Assembly: GCF_024171885.1 (NCBI RefSeq)
Contig: NZ_JAMTCP010000002.1
Coordinates: 310,001 to 374,000, forward strand
DNA from: Streptoalloteichus tenebrarius
GTDB lineage: Bacteria > Actinomycetota > Actinomycetes > Mycobacteriales > Pseudonocardiaceae
Length of the DNA: 64,000 nucleotides
Reading direction: 5' to 3'
The position numbers and the translations under genes were made by a program. The notes beneath the pieces were generated by a model. It did no database searches. It saw only the letters and a list, made by a program, of their open reading frames with translations, and was not told the DNA's origin. Of the stretch, positions 57,632 through 64,000 are shown in pieces. Position 1 is the stretch's first letter. The number at the start of each line of letters is the position of its first letter.

Positions 57632-58312
57632 TCAGTTGCGGGACGGGAGGTCGGCGAAGTCGGAGAGCGGGGCGGGGACGGCGCGGAGCAGGCGGAGCAG
57701 GCCGGCCTCCCGGAGCAGCACCCGGCGGATCAGGCGCAGGCGCAGCGCAGGGCAGGTCTGCTCCAGCAGGTGCTGCCGGTCCTCGGTGCTCAGCAGGCAG
57801 TCGGCCGCGAGCAGGTGGGCGAGGTCGCCCGGCTCGGTCTCCGGCGGCGGTTCCTGCCAGTCCTCGCGGGACCACGCGATCGCGCAGTAGCGGCGGTGGG
57901 CGGCCCTGGCGGCCTCGGCGAGCGCGGGCACCGCCTCGGTGATCTCGGGCGTCGGCGCGGTGTCCGGCAGCCACTCCACGGAGCCGACCAGGTACGGCGC
58001 GGCCGTGTCGTCCACGTCGAGGAGTCGGAACCGGCGTTCTCCGGTGACGACGATGTCGAAGCGCCCGTCGGGCAGCCGGCGGGCCTCGCGGAGCGTGGCC
58101 GAACAGCCGATCCCGTGCAGCGACTCGACGTTGTCCGCGCCGACCTCCCAGCCCTGCCGGATGGCGACCACGCCGAACCGGCGGTCGGGCACGACCTCGG
58201 TCATCAGGTCCACGGTGAGCTGCCGGTACCGGGGCTCGAAGACGTGGAGCGGCAGTGACGCCCCGGGCAACAGCACGGTGCCCAACGGGAACAACGGGAG
58301 CGTCTCGGCCAC
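57632..58312 (-). CDS. LON substrate-binding-domain protein
   Basis: The 226-residue protein begins METLPLFPLGTVLLPGASLPLHVFEPRYRQL-like (after MA), the start of the Lon N-terminal (LON/PUA-like) domain. It continues with FGVVAI, VTGERRFRLL and a helical C-terminus. It lacks the ATPase and protease domains of Lon. Stand-alone LON proteins are common in bacteria, and their role is poorly known. A 16-base direct repeat (GCGTCGCCCCGGTCC, about 57514-57545) lies in the gap after the convergent DUF664 gene. Confidence 0.88.
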   Translation of the reverse strand: MAETLPLFPLGTVLLPGASLPLHVFEPRYRQLTVDLMTEVVPDRRFGVVAIRQGWEVGADNVESLHGIGCSATLREARRLPDGRFDIVVTGERRFRLLDVDDTAAPYLVGSVEWLPDTAPTPEITEAVPALAEAARAAHRRYCAIAWSREDWQEPPPETEPGDLAHLLAADCLLSTEDRQHLLEQTCPALRLRLIRRVLLREAGLLRLLRAVPAPLSDFADLPSRN

Positions 58313-58368
58313 CCGTTCACGTTACGACGACGCCCGGACGAATGCCGGCCGGATGACCATTTCGCTGC

Positions 58369-59070
58369 TCAGCGTGTGCTTCTCGGGGGCCTGAGCACCG
58401 CGAACGGGTCGGTCACGGCCAACCCCCGTCCGGTGAACCGGAACAGCGCGGCCGGCCGGCCCCCCGACGGGCCGGGCGGCGCGGTGTGCCCGGTCGGCTC
58501 CAGCAGGCCCCGGCGGGACAGCACGCGTTGCAGGTTGGTCGCCGACACCCGGTAGCCCAGCGCGGCGGAGTACAGCTCGCGCAGGGCCGAGACGGTGAAC
58601 TCGCGGGGCGCGAGGGCGAAGCCGAGGTTGGTGTAGGAGAGCTTGGCCCGCAGGCGGTCGCGGGCCCGCAGCACGATCGCGCCGTGGTCGAAGGCGGTCT
58701 CGGGCAGCGCCGCGACCGGGTGCCACGCGGTGTCCCCTGGTGTCTCCGGGTCGACGTCGCAGGGGACCAGGCCGAGGAAGGCCGTGGCGACCACGCGTGG
58801 ACCCGGCACCCGGTCGGGCGCGCTGAACACGGCGAGCTGCTCGACGTGGGACAGCCGGCGGACGTCGACCTTCTCCGCGAGCTGGCGGCGGATGGACGCC
58901 TCCACGTCCTCGTCGGCGCGGAGCCGCCCGCCCGGCAGCGACCAGCGGCCCGCGTGCGGTTCCAGCGCCCGTCGCCACAGCATGACCTGGAGTGATCCGG
59001 CTCTCACCTGGAGCACCGCGGCCAGCACCTCGTGTTCCACACCACCCGAACGGCTGATACCATCACCCAC
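58369..59070 (-). CDS. nrtR: NrtR-like NUDIX-winged-helix regulator of NAD synthesis
   Basis: The 233-residue protein has an N-terminal NUDIX domain ([10 protein letters not shown]...[26 protein letters not shown]) and a C-terminal winged helix ([32 protein letters not shown]). The catalytic REXXEE of NUDIX hydrolases is replaced (RRQLAEK), typical of NrtR regulators that sense ADP-ribose rather than hydrolyse it. It is divergent from nadABC with a palindrome between them. The GTG at 59070 has TAGGAT (59078-59083, minus strand) 7 bases upstream, hence probably leaderless; GTG at 59040 is the alternative. Confidence 0.88.
   Translation of the reverse strand: MGDGISRSGGVEHEVLAAVLQVRAGSLQVMLWRRALEPHAGRWSLPGGRLRADEDVEASIRRQLAEKVDVRRLSHVEQLAVFSAPDRVPGPRVVATAFLGLVPCDVDPETPGDTAWHPVAALPETAFDHGAIVLRARDRLRAKLSYTNLGFALAPREFTVSALRELYSAALGYRVSATNLQRVLSRRGLLEPTGHTAPPGPSGGRPAALFRFTGRGLAVTDPFAVLRPPRSTR
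59058..59063 (+). promoter_or_regulatory. Possible nadA -10 box (TACCAT)
   Basis: TACCAT would start transcription close to 59071, the left edge of the palindrome, leaving a 120-base leader before nadA. Confidence 0.4.
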
Positions 59071-59093
59071 GTTTTCGATCCTAAGTCGAAAAC
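59071..59093. promoter_or_regulatory. NrtR operator palindrome
   Basis: GTTTTCGA (59071-59078), a 7-base spacer and TCGAAAAC (59086-59093) form a perfect 8-base inverted repeat. It touches the nrtR start codon, covers its -10 box and lies at the likely nadA start point, so one bound dimer could repress both directions. Confidence 0.8.
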
Positions 59094-59190
59094 CGGGGCG
59101 ACGGCCAACCGGCCGCAGGGACCGGGTCCGCCACGCCGCGTCGCGGCCGCCGGGCGCGGGGTGCCCCGCAAGGAGCGCGAGGAGGACGAG

Positions 59191-60213
59191 ATGGCCGCTA
59201 CTGCATCCGTGGGGCGGGCCTCGGCGCTGGAGCCCTACGACGGGGTCCGGCCGGACGCGGCGTGGCGGGAGGAGGTGCTGCGGCTCGCCGAGCGGCGCAA
59301 CGCCGTCATCCTGGCGCACAACTACCAGTTGCCGGAGATCCAGGACATCGCCCACCACACCGGCGACTCCCTCGCGCTGAGCCGGATCGCGGCGGACAGC
59401 GACGCCGACACGATCGTCTTCTGCGGCGTGCACTTCATGGCCGAGACCGCGAAGATCCTCAGCCCGACCAAGACGGTGCTGATCCCGGACGAGCGCGCCG
59501 GCTGCTCGCTGGCCGACTCGATCACCGCCGAGGACCTCAGGGCGTGGAAGGCCGAGCACCCCGGCGCCGTGGTCGTCTCCTACGTCAACACCACCGCCGA
59601 GGTGAAGGCGGAGACCGACGTCTGCTGCACCTCGTCGAACGCCGTCGACGTGGTGCGGTCGATCCCGGCCGACCGCGAGGTGCTGTTCTGCCCCGACCAG
59701 TTCCTCGGCGCGCACGTGAAGCGGGAGACCGGCAGGGAGAACCTGCACGTCTGGGCCGGCGAGTGCCACGTCCACGCGGGCATCAACGGCCCGGAGCTGG
59801 CCGAGAAGGCCGCGGCCAACCCGGACGCCGACCTGTTCATCCACCCCGAGTGCGGCTGCGCGACCTCGGCGCTGTACCTGGCGGGCGAGGGCACCGTGCC
59901 GCAGGACCGGGTGAAGATCCTCTCCACCGGGGACATGGTGAAGGCCGCCAGGGGCACCAGCGCCCGCACCGTGCTCGTGGCCACCGAGGTGGGCATGCTG
60001 CACCAGCTCCGCAGGGCCGCCCCGGAGATCGACTTCCGCGCGGTGAACGACAGGGCCGCCTGCCGCTACATGAAGATGATCACGCCGGCCGCGTTGCTGC
60101 GCGCGCTGCGCGAGGGGCGGGACGAGGTCCACGTGGACCCGGACGTCGCCGAGCGCGCGCGGGGCGCGGTCCAGCGGATGATCGCGATCGGCCAGCCGGG
60201 GGGCGGGGAGTGA
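59191..60213 (+). CDS. nadA: Quinolinate synthase NadA
   Basis: The 340-residue protein has [25 protein letters not shown], the substrate-binding start of the family. [22 protein letters not shown] (cluster cysteine), [13 protein letters not shown] and [10 protein letters not shown] follow. It condenses iminoaspartate with dihydroxyacetone phosphate at a [4Fe-4S] cluster. The ATG at 59191 lies 5 bases after GAGGAGG. The stop overlaps nadB by one base (TGATG). Confidence 0.95.
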   Translation: MAATASVGRASALEPYDGVRPDAAWREEVLRLAERRNAVILAHNYQLPEIQDIAHHTGDSLALSRIAADSDADTIVFCGVHFMAETAKILSPTKTVLIPDERAGCSLADSITAEDLRAWKAEHPGAVVVSYVNTTAEVKAETDVCCTSSNAVDVVRSIPADREVLFCPDQFLGAHVKRETGRENLHVWAGECHVHAGINGPELAEKAAANPDADLFIHPECGCATSALYLAGEGTVPQDRVKILSTGDMVKAARGTSARTVLVATEVGMLHQLRRAAPEIDFRAVNDRAACRYMKMITPAALLRALREGRDEVHVDPDVAERARGAVQRMIAIGQPGGGE

Positions 60214-61826
60214 TGACTCCCTCCTGGGAAGCCGGCGCCGACCTGGTGGTCGTCGGCACCGGCGTGGCGGGCCTGACCGCCGCCATCACCGCCCGCGAGC
60301 TGGGACTGCGCGTGCTGGTGGTGACCAAGGCCGGTGCGGGCGACGGCAACACCCCCTGGGCGCAGGGCGGCGTGGCCGTCGTGCTGCCCGGCCAGCACGA
60401 GCCGGGCGACTCGGTGCGGCGGCACGTCGCCGACACCCTCGTCGCCGGCGCCGGGCTGTGCGAGGAGGCCGCGGTGGCCGCGATCCTCGCCGACGGCCCG
60501 GCCGCCGTGCAGCGCCTGCTGCGCGGCGGCGCGCGCTTCGACACCGAGGAGGACGGCAGGCTCGCCAGGGGCCGCGAGGGCGGGCACAGCACGTTCCGCG
60601 TCGTGCACGCCGGGGGTGACGCCACCGGGGCCGAGGTGGAACGCGCGTTGCTCGCGACCCTGCGCGACGGGCGGATCCCCGTGCTGGAGCAGCACATCGC
60701 GGTGGAGGCGTTGCGCACTCCGGCCGGTGAGGTCGCCGGTTTGCTGGTGCTCGACGCCCATGGCGTGCCGGGCGCGGTGCGCGCGCCCGCCGTCCTGCTC
60801 GCCACCGGAGGCGTCGGGCAGCTCTACCAGGCCACCTCGAACCCGGAGGTGGCCACCGGCGACGGCCTCGCGCTCGCGGTGCGGGCCGGCGCCGCGCTCG
60901 CCGACGTGGAGTTCGTCCAGTTCCACCCCACGGTGTTGTTCACGGGCGCTGGCGCGCACGGCCGTCGCCCGCTGGTGACCGAGGCCGTCCGCGGTGAGGG
61001 CGCGGTGCTGGTCGACCACACCGGCGCGCGCGTGATGGCCGGGGTGCACCCGCTGGCCGACCTCGCCCCGAGGGACGTGGTGGCCGCCGCGATCACCCGC
61101 AGGATGGTCGCCACCGGCGCGGACCACGTGCTGTTGGACGCCACGCGCCTGGGGGGCGAGGCCTTCCGGCGGCGGTTCCCGACGGTGCACGCCGCCTGCC
61201 GGGCAGCGGGCGTCGACCCCGCGGTCGACCCGATCCCGGTCGCGCCCGCCGCGCACTTCGCCTGCGGCGGTGTGGTGACCACTGTGGACGGTCGAGCCTC
61301 GGTGACCGGCCTGTACGCGGCCGGCGAGGTCGCGCGCACCGGCCTGCACGGCGCGAACCGGCTGGCCTCCAACAGCCTGCTGGAGGGCCTGGTGGTGGGC
61401 GCCCGCGCGGCCCGCGCCGTCGCCGCCGACCTGGCGGCGGGGCGGCTCGCCGACCCGAGAACGGCCGAGCCGGCCGAGCTGCCGGCGGCCCCGGTCGTGG
61501 AGCGGGCCGCGCTCCAGCGGGCCATGAGCCGGTACGCGGCCATCGGCAGGGACGCCTCGGGCCTGGTGGAGGCGGAGTCCGTGCTGGACGCGCACTCCGT
61601 GCACCGTCCACTTCGGACTCATCAGGAGGTGGAGGACGCGGCGCTGGCCATGGTCGCCAGGGCGCTGGTCGCCGCGGCGCTGGAGCGGACCGAGACCCGC
61701 GGCTGCCACGTCCGCACCGACTTCCCCCGCACCGAGGAGGCGTGGCGGCGCAGCCTGCCGATCCGGCTCGACGCGGCGGGACGGCTGGCGTTCTTCGAGA
61801 CCGTGGCGTTGGGAGGGGCGGCATGA
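60213..61826 (+). CDS. nadB: L-aspartate oxidase NadB
   Basis: The 537-residue flavoprotein has the FAD-binding VVVGTGVAGLTAAITA near its start and TPWAQGGVAVVL. EGGHSTFRVVHAGGDATG, EFVQFHPTVLF, FACGGVVTTVDGR and GANRLASNSLLEGLVVG are all characteristic. It oxidises L-aspartate to iminoaspartate for NadA. It overlaps nadA by 1 base and nadC by 4 bases (ATGA). Confidence 0.96.
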   Translation: MTPSWEAGADLVVVGTGVAGLTAAITARELGLRVLVVTKAGAGDGNTPWAQGGVAVVLPGQHEPGDSVRRHVADTLVAGAGLCEEAAVAAILADGPAAVQRLLRGGARFDTEEDGRLARGREGGHSTFRVVHAGGDATGAEVERALLATLRDGRIPVLEQHIAVEALRTPAGEVAGLLVLDAHGVPGAVRAPAVLLATGGVGQLYQATSNPEVATGDGLALAVRAGAALADVEFVQFHPTVLFTGAGAHGRRPLVTEAVRGEGAVLVDHTGARVMAGVHPLADLAPRDVVAAAITRRMVATGADHVLLDATRLGGEAFRRRFPTVHAACRAAGVDPAVDPIPVAPAAHFACGGVVTTVDGRASVTGLYAAGEVARTGLHGANRLASNSLLEGLVVGARAARAVAADLAAGRLADPRTAEPAELPAAPVVERAALQRAMSRYAAIGRDASGLVEAESVLDAHSVHRPLRTHQEVEDAALAMVARALVAAALERTETRGCHVRTDFPRTEEAWRRSLPIRLDAAGRLAFFETVALGGAA

Positions 61827-62758
61827 CGGGCGAGTTCTCTACCGGGGCCGCCACAGGGTCCTCCTCCGGCTCCTCTGGCGGGTTCTCCGCTGGGGTCGTC
61901 GCGGAACTGGGCAGGGTGGGGCTGGACGCCGCCGAGGTGCGGCGGGTCGTCGGCCAGGCGTTGGACGAGGACCTCCGGTACGGGCCGGACGTCACCACCG
62001 AGGCCACCGTGCCGGCGGAGGCCGTGGCCGAGGCCGTGATGAGCCCGAGGAAACCCGGGGTGCTGGCCGGCCTCCCGGTCGCGCTGGCCGTCCTGGACGT
62101 CGTGGTCGGCGACTACGAGGTCGTCGAGCGGGGCGTCGACGGGCAGCGGCTGGCCCCGGGCGACGTGGCCCTGCGGCTGCGCGCGCCGGTGCGGGGCCTG
62201 CTGACCGCGGAGCGCACCGCGCTCAACCTGGTCTGCCACCTCTCGGGGATCGCGACCGCGACCGCCAGGTGGGTCGAGGCGGTCGCGGGCACCGGGTGCG
62301 CGATCCGGGACAGCCGCAAGACGCTGCCCGGCCTGCGGTCGCTCCAGAAGTACGCGGTGCGCTGCGGTGGCGGCGTGAACCACCGGATGGGTCTCGGCGA
62401 CGCGGTGCTGATCAAGGACAACCACGTCGTGGCCGCCGGGTCGGTCACGGCCGCGCTGGCCGCCGCGCGCGAGCACGCGCCGGGCCTGCCGTGCGAGGTC
62501 GAGGTGACCACGCTCGCGGAGCTGGACGCGGTGCTCGCCATGGGCGCCGAGGAGGTGCTGCTGGACAACTTCACCGTCCCGCAGTGCGCCGAGGCGGTGC
62601 GGCGGCGGGACGCGGCGGGCGTGCCGACGCGGCTGGAGGCCTCCGGCGGACTCACGCTGGACGTCGCCCGGGCCTACGCCGAGACCGGGGTGGACTATCT
62701 CGCGGTCGGCGCGCTCACGCATTCCAGTCCGTCGCTCGATCTGGGCCTTGACATGTGA
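61823..62758 (+). CDS. nadC: Nicotinate-nucleotide pyrophosphorylase NadC
   Basis: The 311-residue type II phosphoribosyltransferase has LDEDLRYGPDVTTEATVP, ERTALNLVCHLSGIAT and IRDSRKTLPGLRSLQKYAVRCGGGVNHRMGL. IKDNHVVAAGS and the final VDYLAVGALTHSSPSLDLGLDM are typical. It converts quinolinate and PRPP to nicotinate mononucleotide. The first 25 residues are Gly/Ser-rich. The ATG overlaps the nadB stop. Confidence 0.96.
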   Translation: MTGEFSTGAATGSSSGSSGGFSAGVVAELGRVGLDAAEVRRVVGQALDEDLRYGPDVTTEATVPAEAVAEAVMSPRKPGVLAGLPVALAVLDVVVGDYEVVERGVDGQRLAPGDVALRLRAPVRGLLTAERTALNLVCHLSGIATATARWVEAVAGTGCAIRDSRKTLPGLRSLQKYAVRCGGGVNHRMGLGDAVLIKDNHVVAAGSVTAALAAAREHAPGLPCEVEVTTLAELDAVLAMGAEEVLLDNFTVPQCAEAVRRRDAAGVPTRLEASGGLTLDVARAYAETGVDYLAVGALTHSSPSLDLGLDM

Positions 62759-62856
62759 GGTCGGGCGCGGGGCGTGGAGTCATGCCTGGTGAGGGGGCTG
62801 GCGTCGGGTGCGGGACACCTGGCGTCAGCCCTCTGTCGTGGGACGGCCGCCCGCAG

Positions 62857-62964
62857 TTGTCCACAGTGTCCAGAGTTGTCCACAGTGGCGCTTTCGTTCC
62901 TTGTGCGGCCTTCGGGCTGTCGATAGGCTCGACGCGGGGTCGCCCCCCGGGCGGGTGGGGGCTG
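62857..62964 (+). repeat. Four-copy intergenic element, copy 4
   Basis: Two identical TTGTCCACA boxes (62857, 62876) start 19 bases apart. GATAGGCT begins at 62922, 46 bases from the second box. CGAC (62930-62933) pairs with GTCG (62939-62942) and GCCCCC (62942-62947) with GGGGGC (62957-62962). Confidence 0.88.
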
Positions 62965-63149
62965 TACCGGGGTGGGAGGCGTTGGCGGCGGGTGTGTCGC
63001 CCCCCGGGAGGACGGCGGGCGGCCACTGGGAGCGCCGTTGGCCGGGATCAGCCTGGTGATCTCTGTCAGAGATCTTTGCGGGTCCGCTCGTGCGGAGCAC
63101 GCGTCGGAAGACCTGAGGCGTGGGAGAGGCGCGGCGGAACTGCCGTCCG

Positions 63150-63187
63150 CCTCCGCGCGGCACGGAGACACCCGTGCCGCGCGGAGG
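63150..63187. terminator. Strong hairpin, possible bidirectional terminator
   Basis: CCTCCGCGCGGCACGG (63150-63165) and CCGTGCCGCGCGGAGG (63172-63187) form a perfect 16-bp stem with an AGACAC loop. It lies between the convergent nadC and nitrilase genes; no T-run follows. Confidence 0.65.
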
Positions 63188-63189
63188 CC

Positions 63190-63365
63190 GGGAACGGCTC
63201 GAACCGCTCGAAATCCCGAACCGCTCGAACCCCCGAATCGCACGAGGCTCGAACCAGGCGAGGCTCGAACCGGTCAAGGCCTCGAACCGGCCAAGGGCTC
63301 AAAGCGGGCAAGGCCTCGAACCGGAAACCGGGTGGGGCCCCGACGCACAGCGAACCGGTCGAGGC
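63190..63365 (+). repeat. Degenerate CTCGAACCG repeats
   Basis: At least eight variants of CTCGAACCG, often as GAGGCTCGAACCnGGC(A/G)AG, are spaced 14-20 bases apart up to the stop codon of the nitrilase gene. Confidence 0.7.
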
Positions 63366-63369
63366 CTCC

Positions 63370-64000
63370 TCAGAAGCGGCGGTTCGCCAGCACCGGATTG
63401 GTCCGCCTGGCCTCCTCCACCACACCGGGGTCGATGTCGACGACCAGGCAGTCCGGCTCCGTGCCGAGCCGGGAGTGCACCCGACCCCATGGGTCCACCA
63501 CCGTGCTCACCCCGATGCCGCACGGCGCGGCGCCGACCGGCTCCCGCCCCACCGTCACCGGGTCCGCCTGGTCACAGGCCACCACCCACGACGTGGAGTC
63601 CAACGCCCGCGCCCGCACCAGCAGCTCCCACTGCTCCCGCTTGCCGGGGCCCGCGCCCCAGCTCGCCGGCAGCAGGACCACCGAGGCCTCCTGCTCCGCC
63701 AACGCCGTGAACAGCCCGGGGAACCGCACGTCGTAGCAGGTCGCCACGCCGAGGGTGACGTCGGCGACCGTGAACGTCACCGGCCGCTCGCCGGGCGCGA
63801 CGAACTTCGACTCCTGGTACCCGAACGCGTCGAACAGGTGGATCTTGTCGTAGTGGGTCTCCACATCCGGCCCGGTGACGAGCAGCGTGTTGCGCACCCG
63901 CCCGTCCCCGGCCGGCGTGAACATCCCGACGACGACCACGACGCCGGCCTCGGCCGCGATCCGGCGCACCCGCTCCGCCCACGGCCCGTCCAGCGGCTCG
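63370..64000 (-). CDS. Carbon-nitrogen hydrolase (nitrilase family), partial
   Basis: About 209 C-terminal residues are present; the frame runs beyond the right edge with EPLDGPWAERVRRIAAEAG. Of the Glu-Lys-Cys triad, the Lys is seen in THYDKIHLFD and the nucleophile in GVATCYDVRFPGLF; the Glu would lie outside. WGAGPGKREQWELLVRARALDSTSWVVACDQA is typical of the Nit1/Nit2-like amidase branch. The exact substrate (omega-amide, deaminated glutathione or other) cannot be decided. It is convergent with nadC. Confidence 0.88.
   Translation of the reverse strand, partial: EPLDGPWAERVRRIAAEAGVVVVVGMFTPAGDGRVRNTLLVTGPDVETHYDKIHLFDAFGYQESKFVAPGERPVTFTVADVTLGVATCYDVRFPGLFTALAEQEASVVLLPASWGAGPGKREQWELLVRARALDSTSWVVACDQADPVTVGREPVGAAPCGIGVSTVVDPWGRVHSRLGTEPDCLVVDIDPGVVEEARRTNPVLANRRF

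Larger units (their letters stand above)
62759..63369. other. 611-base convergent region after nadC
   Basis: It holds copy 4 of the four-copy element, a strong hairpin (63150-63187) and a run of degenerate CTCGAACCG-type repeats (63190-63365). No gene is supported. Confidence 0.7.

Noticed and set aside
4981-62964. Reading the four-copy element as a CRISPR array or as oriC
   Set aside because: Copies lie tens of kilobases apart without spacers or cas genes. Only two DnaA-like boxes occur per copy, without dnaA/dnaN or a box cluster.
1-64000. tRNA or rRNA genes
   Set aside because: No T-arm (GGTTCGAATCC-like) with matching acceptor stem and no conserved rRNA stretch was noticed by eye; a tRNA scan would be decisive.
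1-64000. Insertion sequences or prophage genes
   Set aside because: No transposase, integrase or phage structural motif appears in any supported frame.

Overview
The window is very GC-rich, with GTG starts, GTGA/ATGA gene overlaps and a division/cell-wall (dcw) cluster in the mycobacterial order. These traits point to an actinomycete, most likely of the family Pseudonocardiaceae (Saccharothrix/Actinosynnema/Lentzea type). Family placement is inferred from gene order and protein style; no search was run.

Layout. 1-4.7 kb: partial ParA-like ATPase, divergent methyltransferase, MFS transporter, DNA polymerase IV and a DUF3040 membrane protein. 5.3-10.2 kb (minus strand): a coupled MoxR ATPase / DUF58 / transglutaminase operon. 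10.6-26.8 kb: mraZ, rsmH, ftsL-like, ftsI, murE, murF, mraY, murD, ftsW, murG, murC, ftsQ, nearly all overlapping by 1-8 bases. 26.8-28.3 kb: an unusual three-gene insertion (winged-helix regulator, small membrane protein, DinB/DUF664 protein) between ftsQ and ftsZ. 28.5-34.4 kb: ftsZ, pgeF, yggS, sepF, yggT, wag31/divIVA and a membrane protein, matching Rv2150c-Rv2144c of M. tuberculosis. 34.4-37.9 kb: T-box riboswitch and ileS. 38.8-43.6 kb: cation/proton antiporter, then a SAM-IV riboswitch leading a class-V PLP enzyme coupled to lspA and rluD. 43.8-50.3 kb: a Pro/Gln-rich winged-helix protein, dnaE1 and a cytochrome P450. 50.4-56.5 kb: a membrane protein and biotin genes (bioA, bioD, bioB, a BsaP-like Fe-S protein, a DUF2567-like protein), with no bioF and a glutaredoxin in between. 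57-64 kb: a second DUF664 protein, a LON-domain protein, an NrtR-like regulator divergent from nadA-nadB-nadC, and a partial nitrilase-family hydrolase.

Regulation visible in the DNA: a MraZ operator of four TGGGN-like repeats on a 10-base step over the mraZ promoter; a palindrome between nrtR and nadA; paired palindromes before the ftsQ-ftsZ insertion; a palindrome before the P450; one T-box; one SAM-IV riboswitch; and at least nine genes with a TAnnnT box 7-8 bases before the start codon, i.e. probable leaderless transcripts.

The least explained feature is a roughly 109-base element present four times, always on the plus strand, in gene-free gaps (4981-5089, 38331-38439, 53061/53113-53203, 62857-62964). 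It has two DnaA-box-like 9-mers 19 bases apart, then after 46 bases an invariant TAGGCT, a short inverted repeat with compensatory changes between copies, and a conserved GCCCCC...GGGGGC stem. Three copies lie between convergent genes. I do not recognise it.
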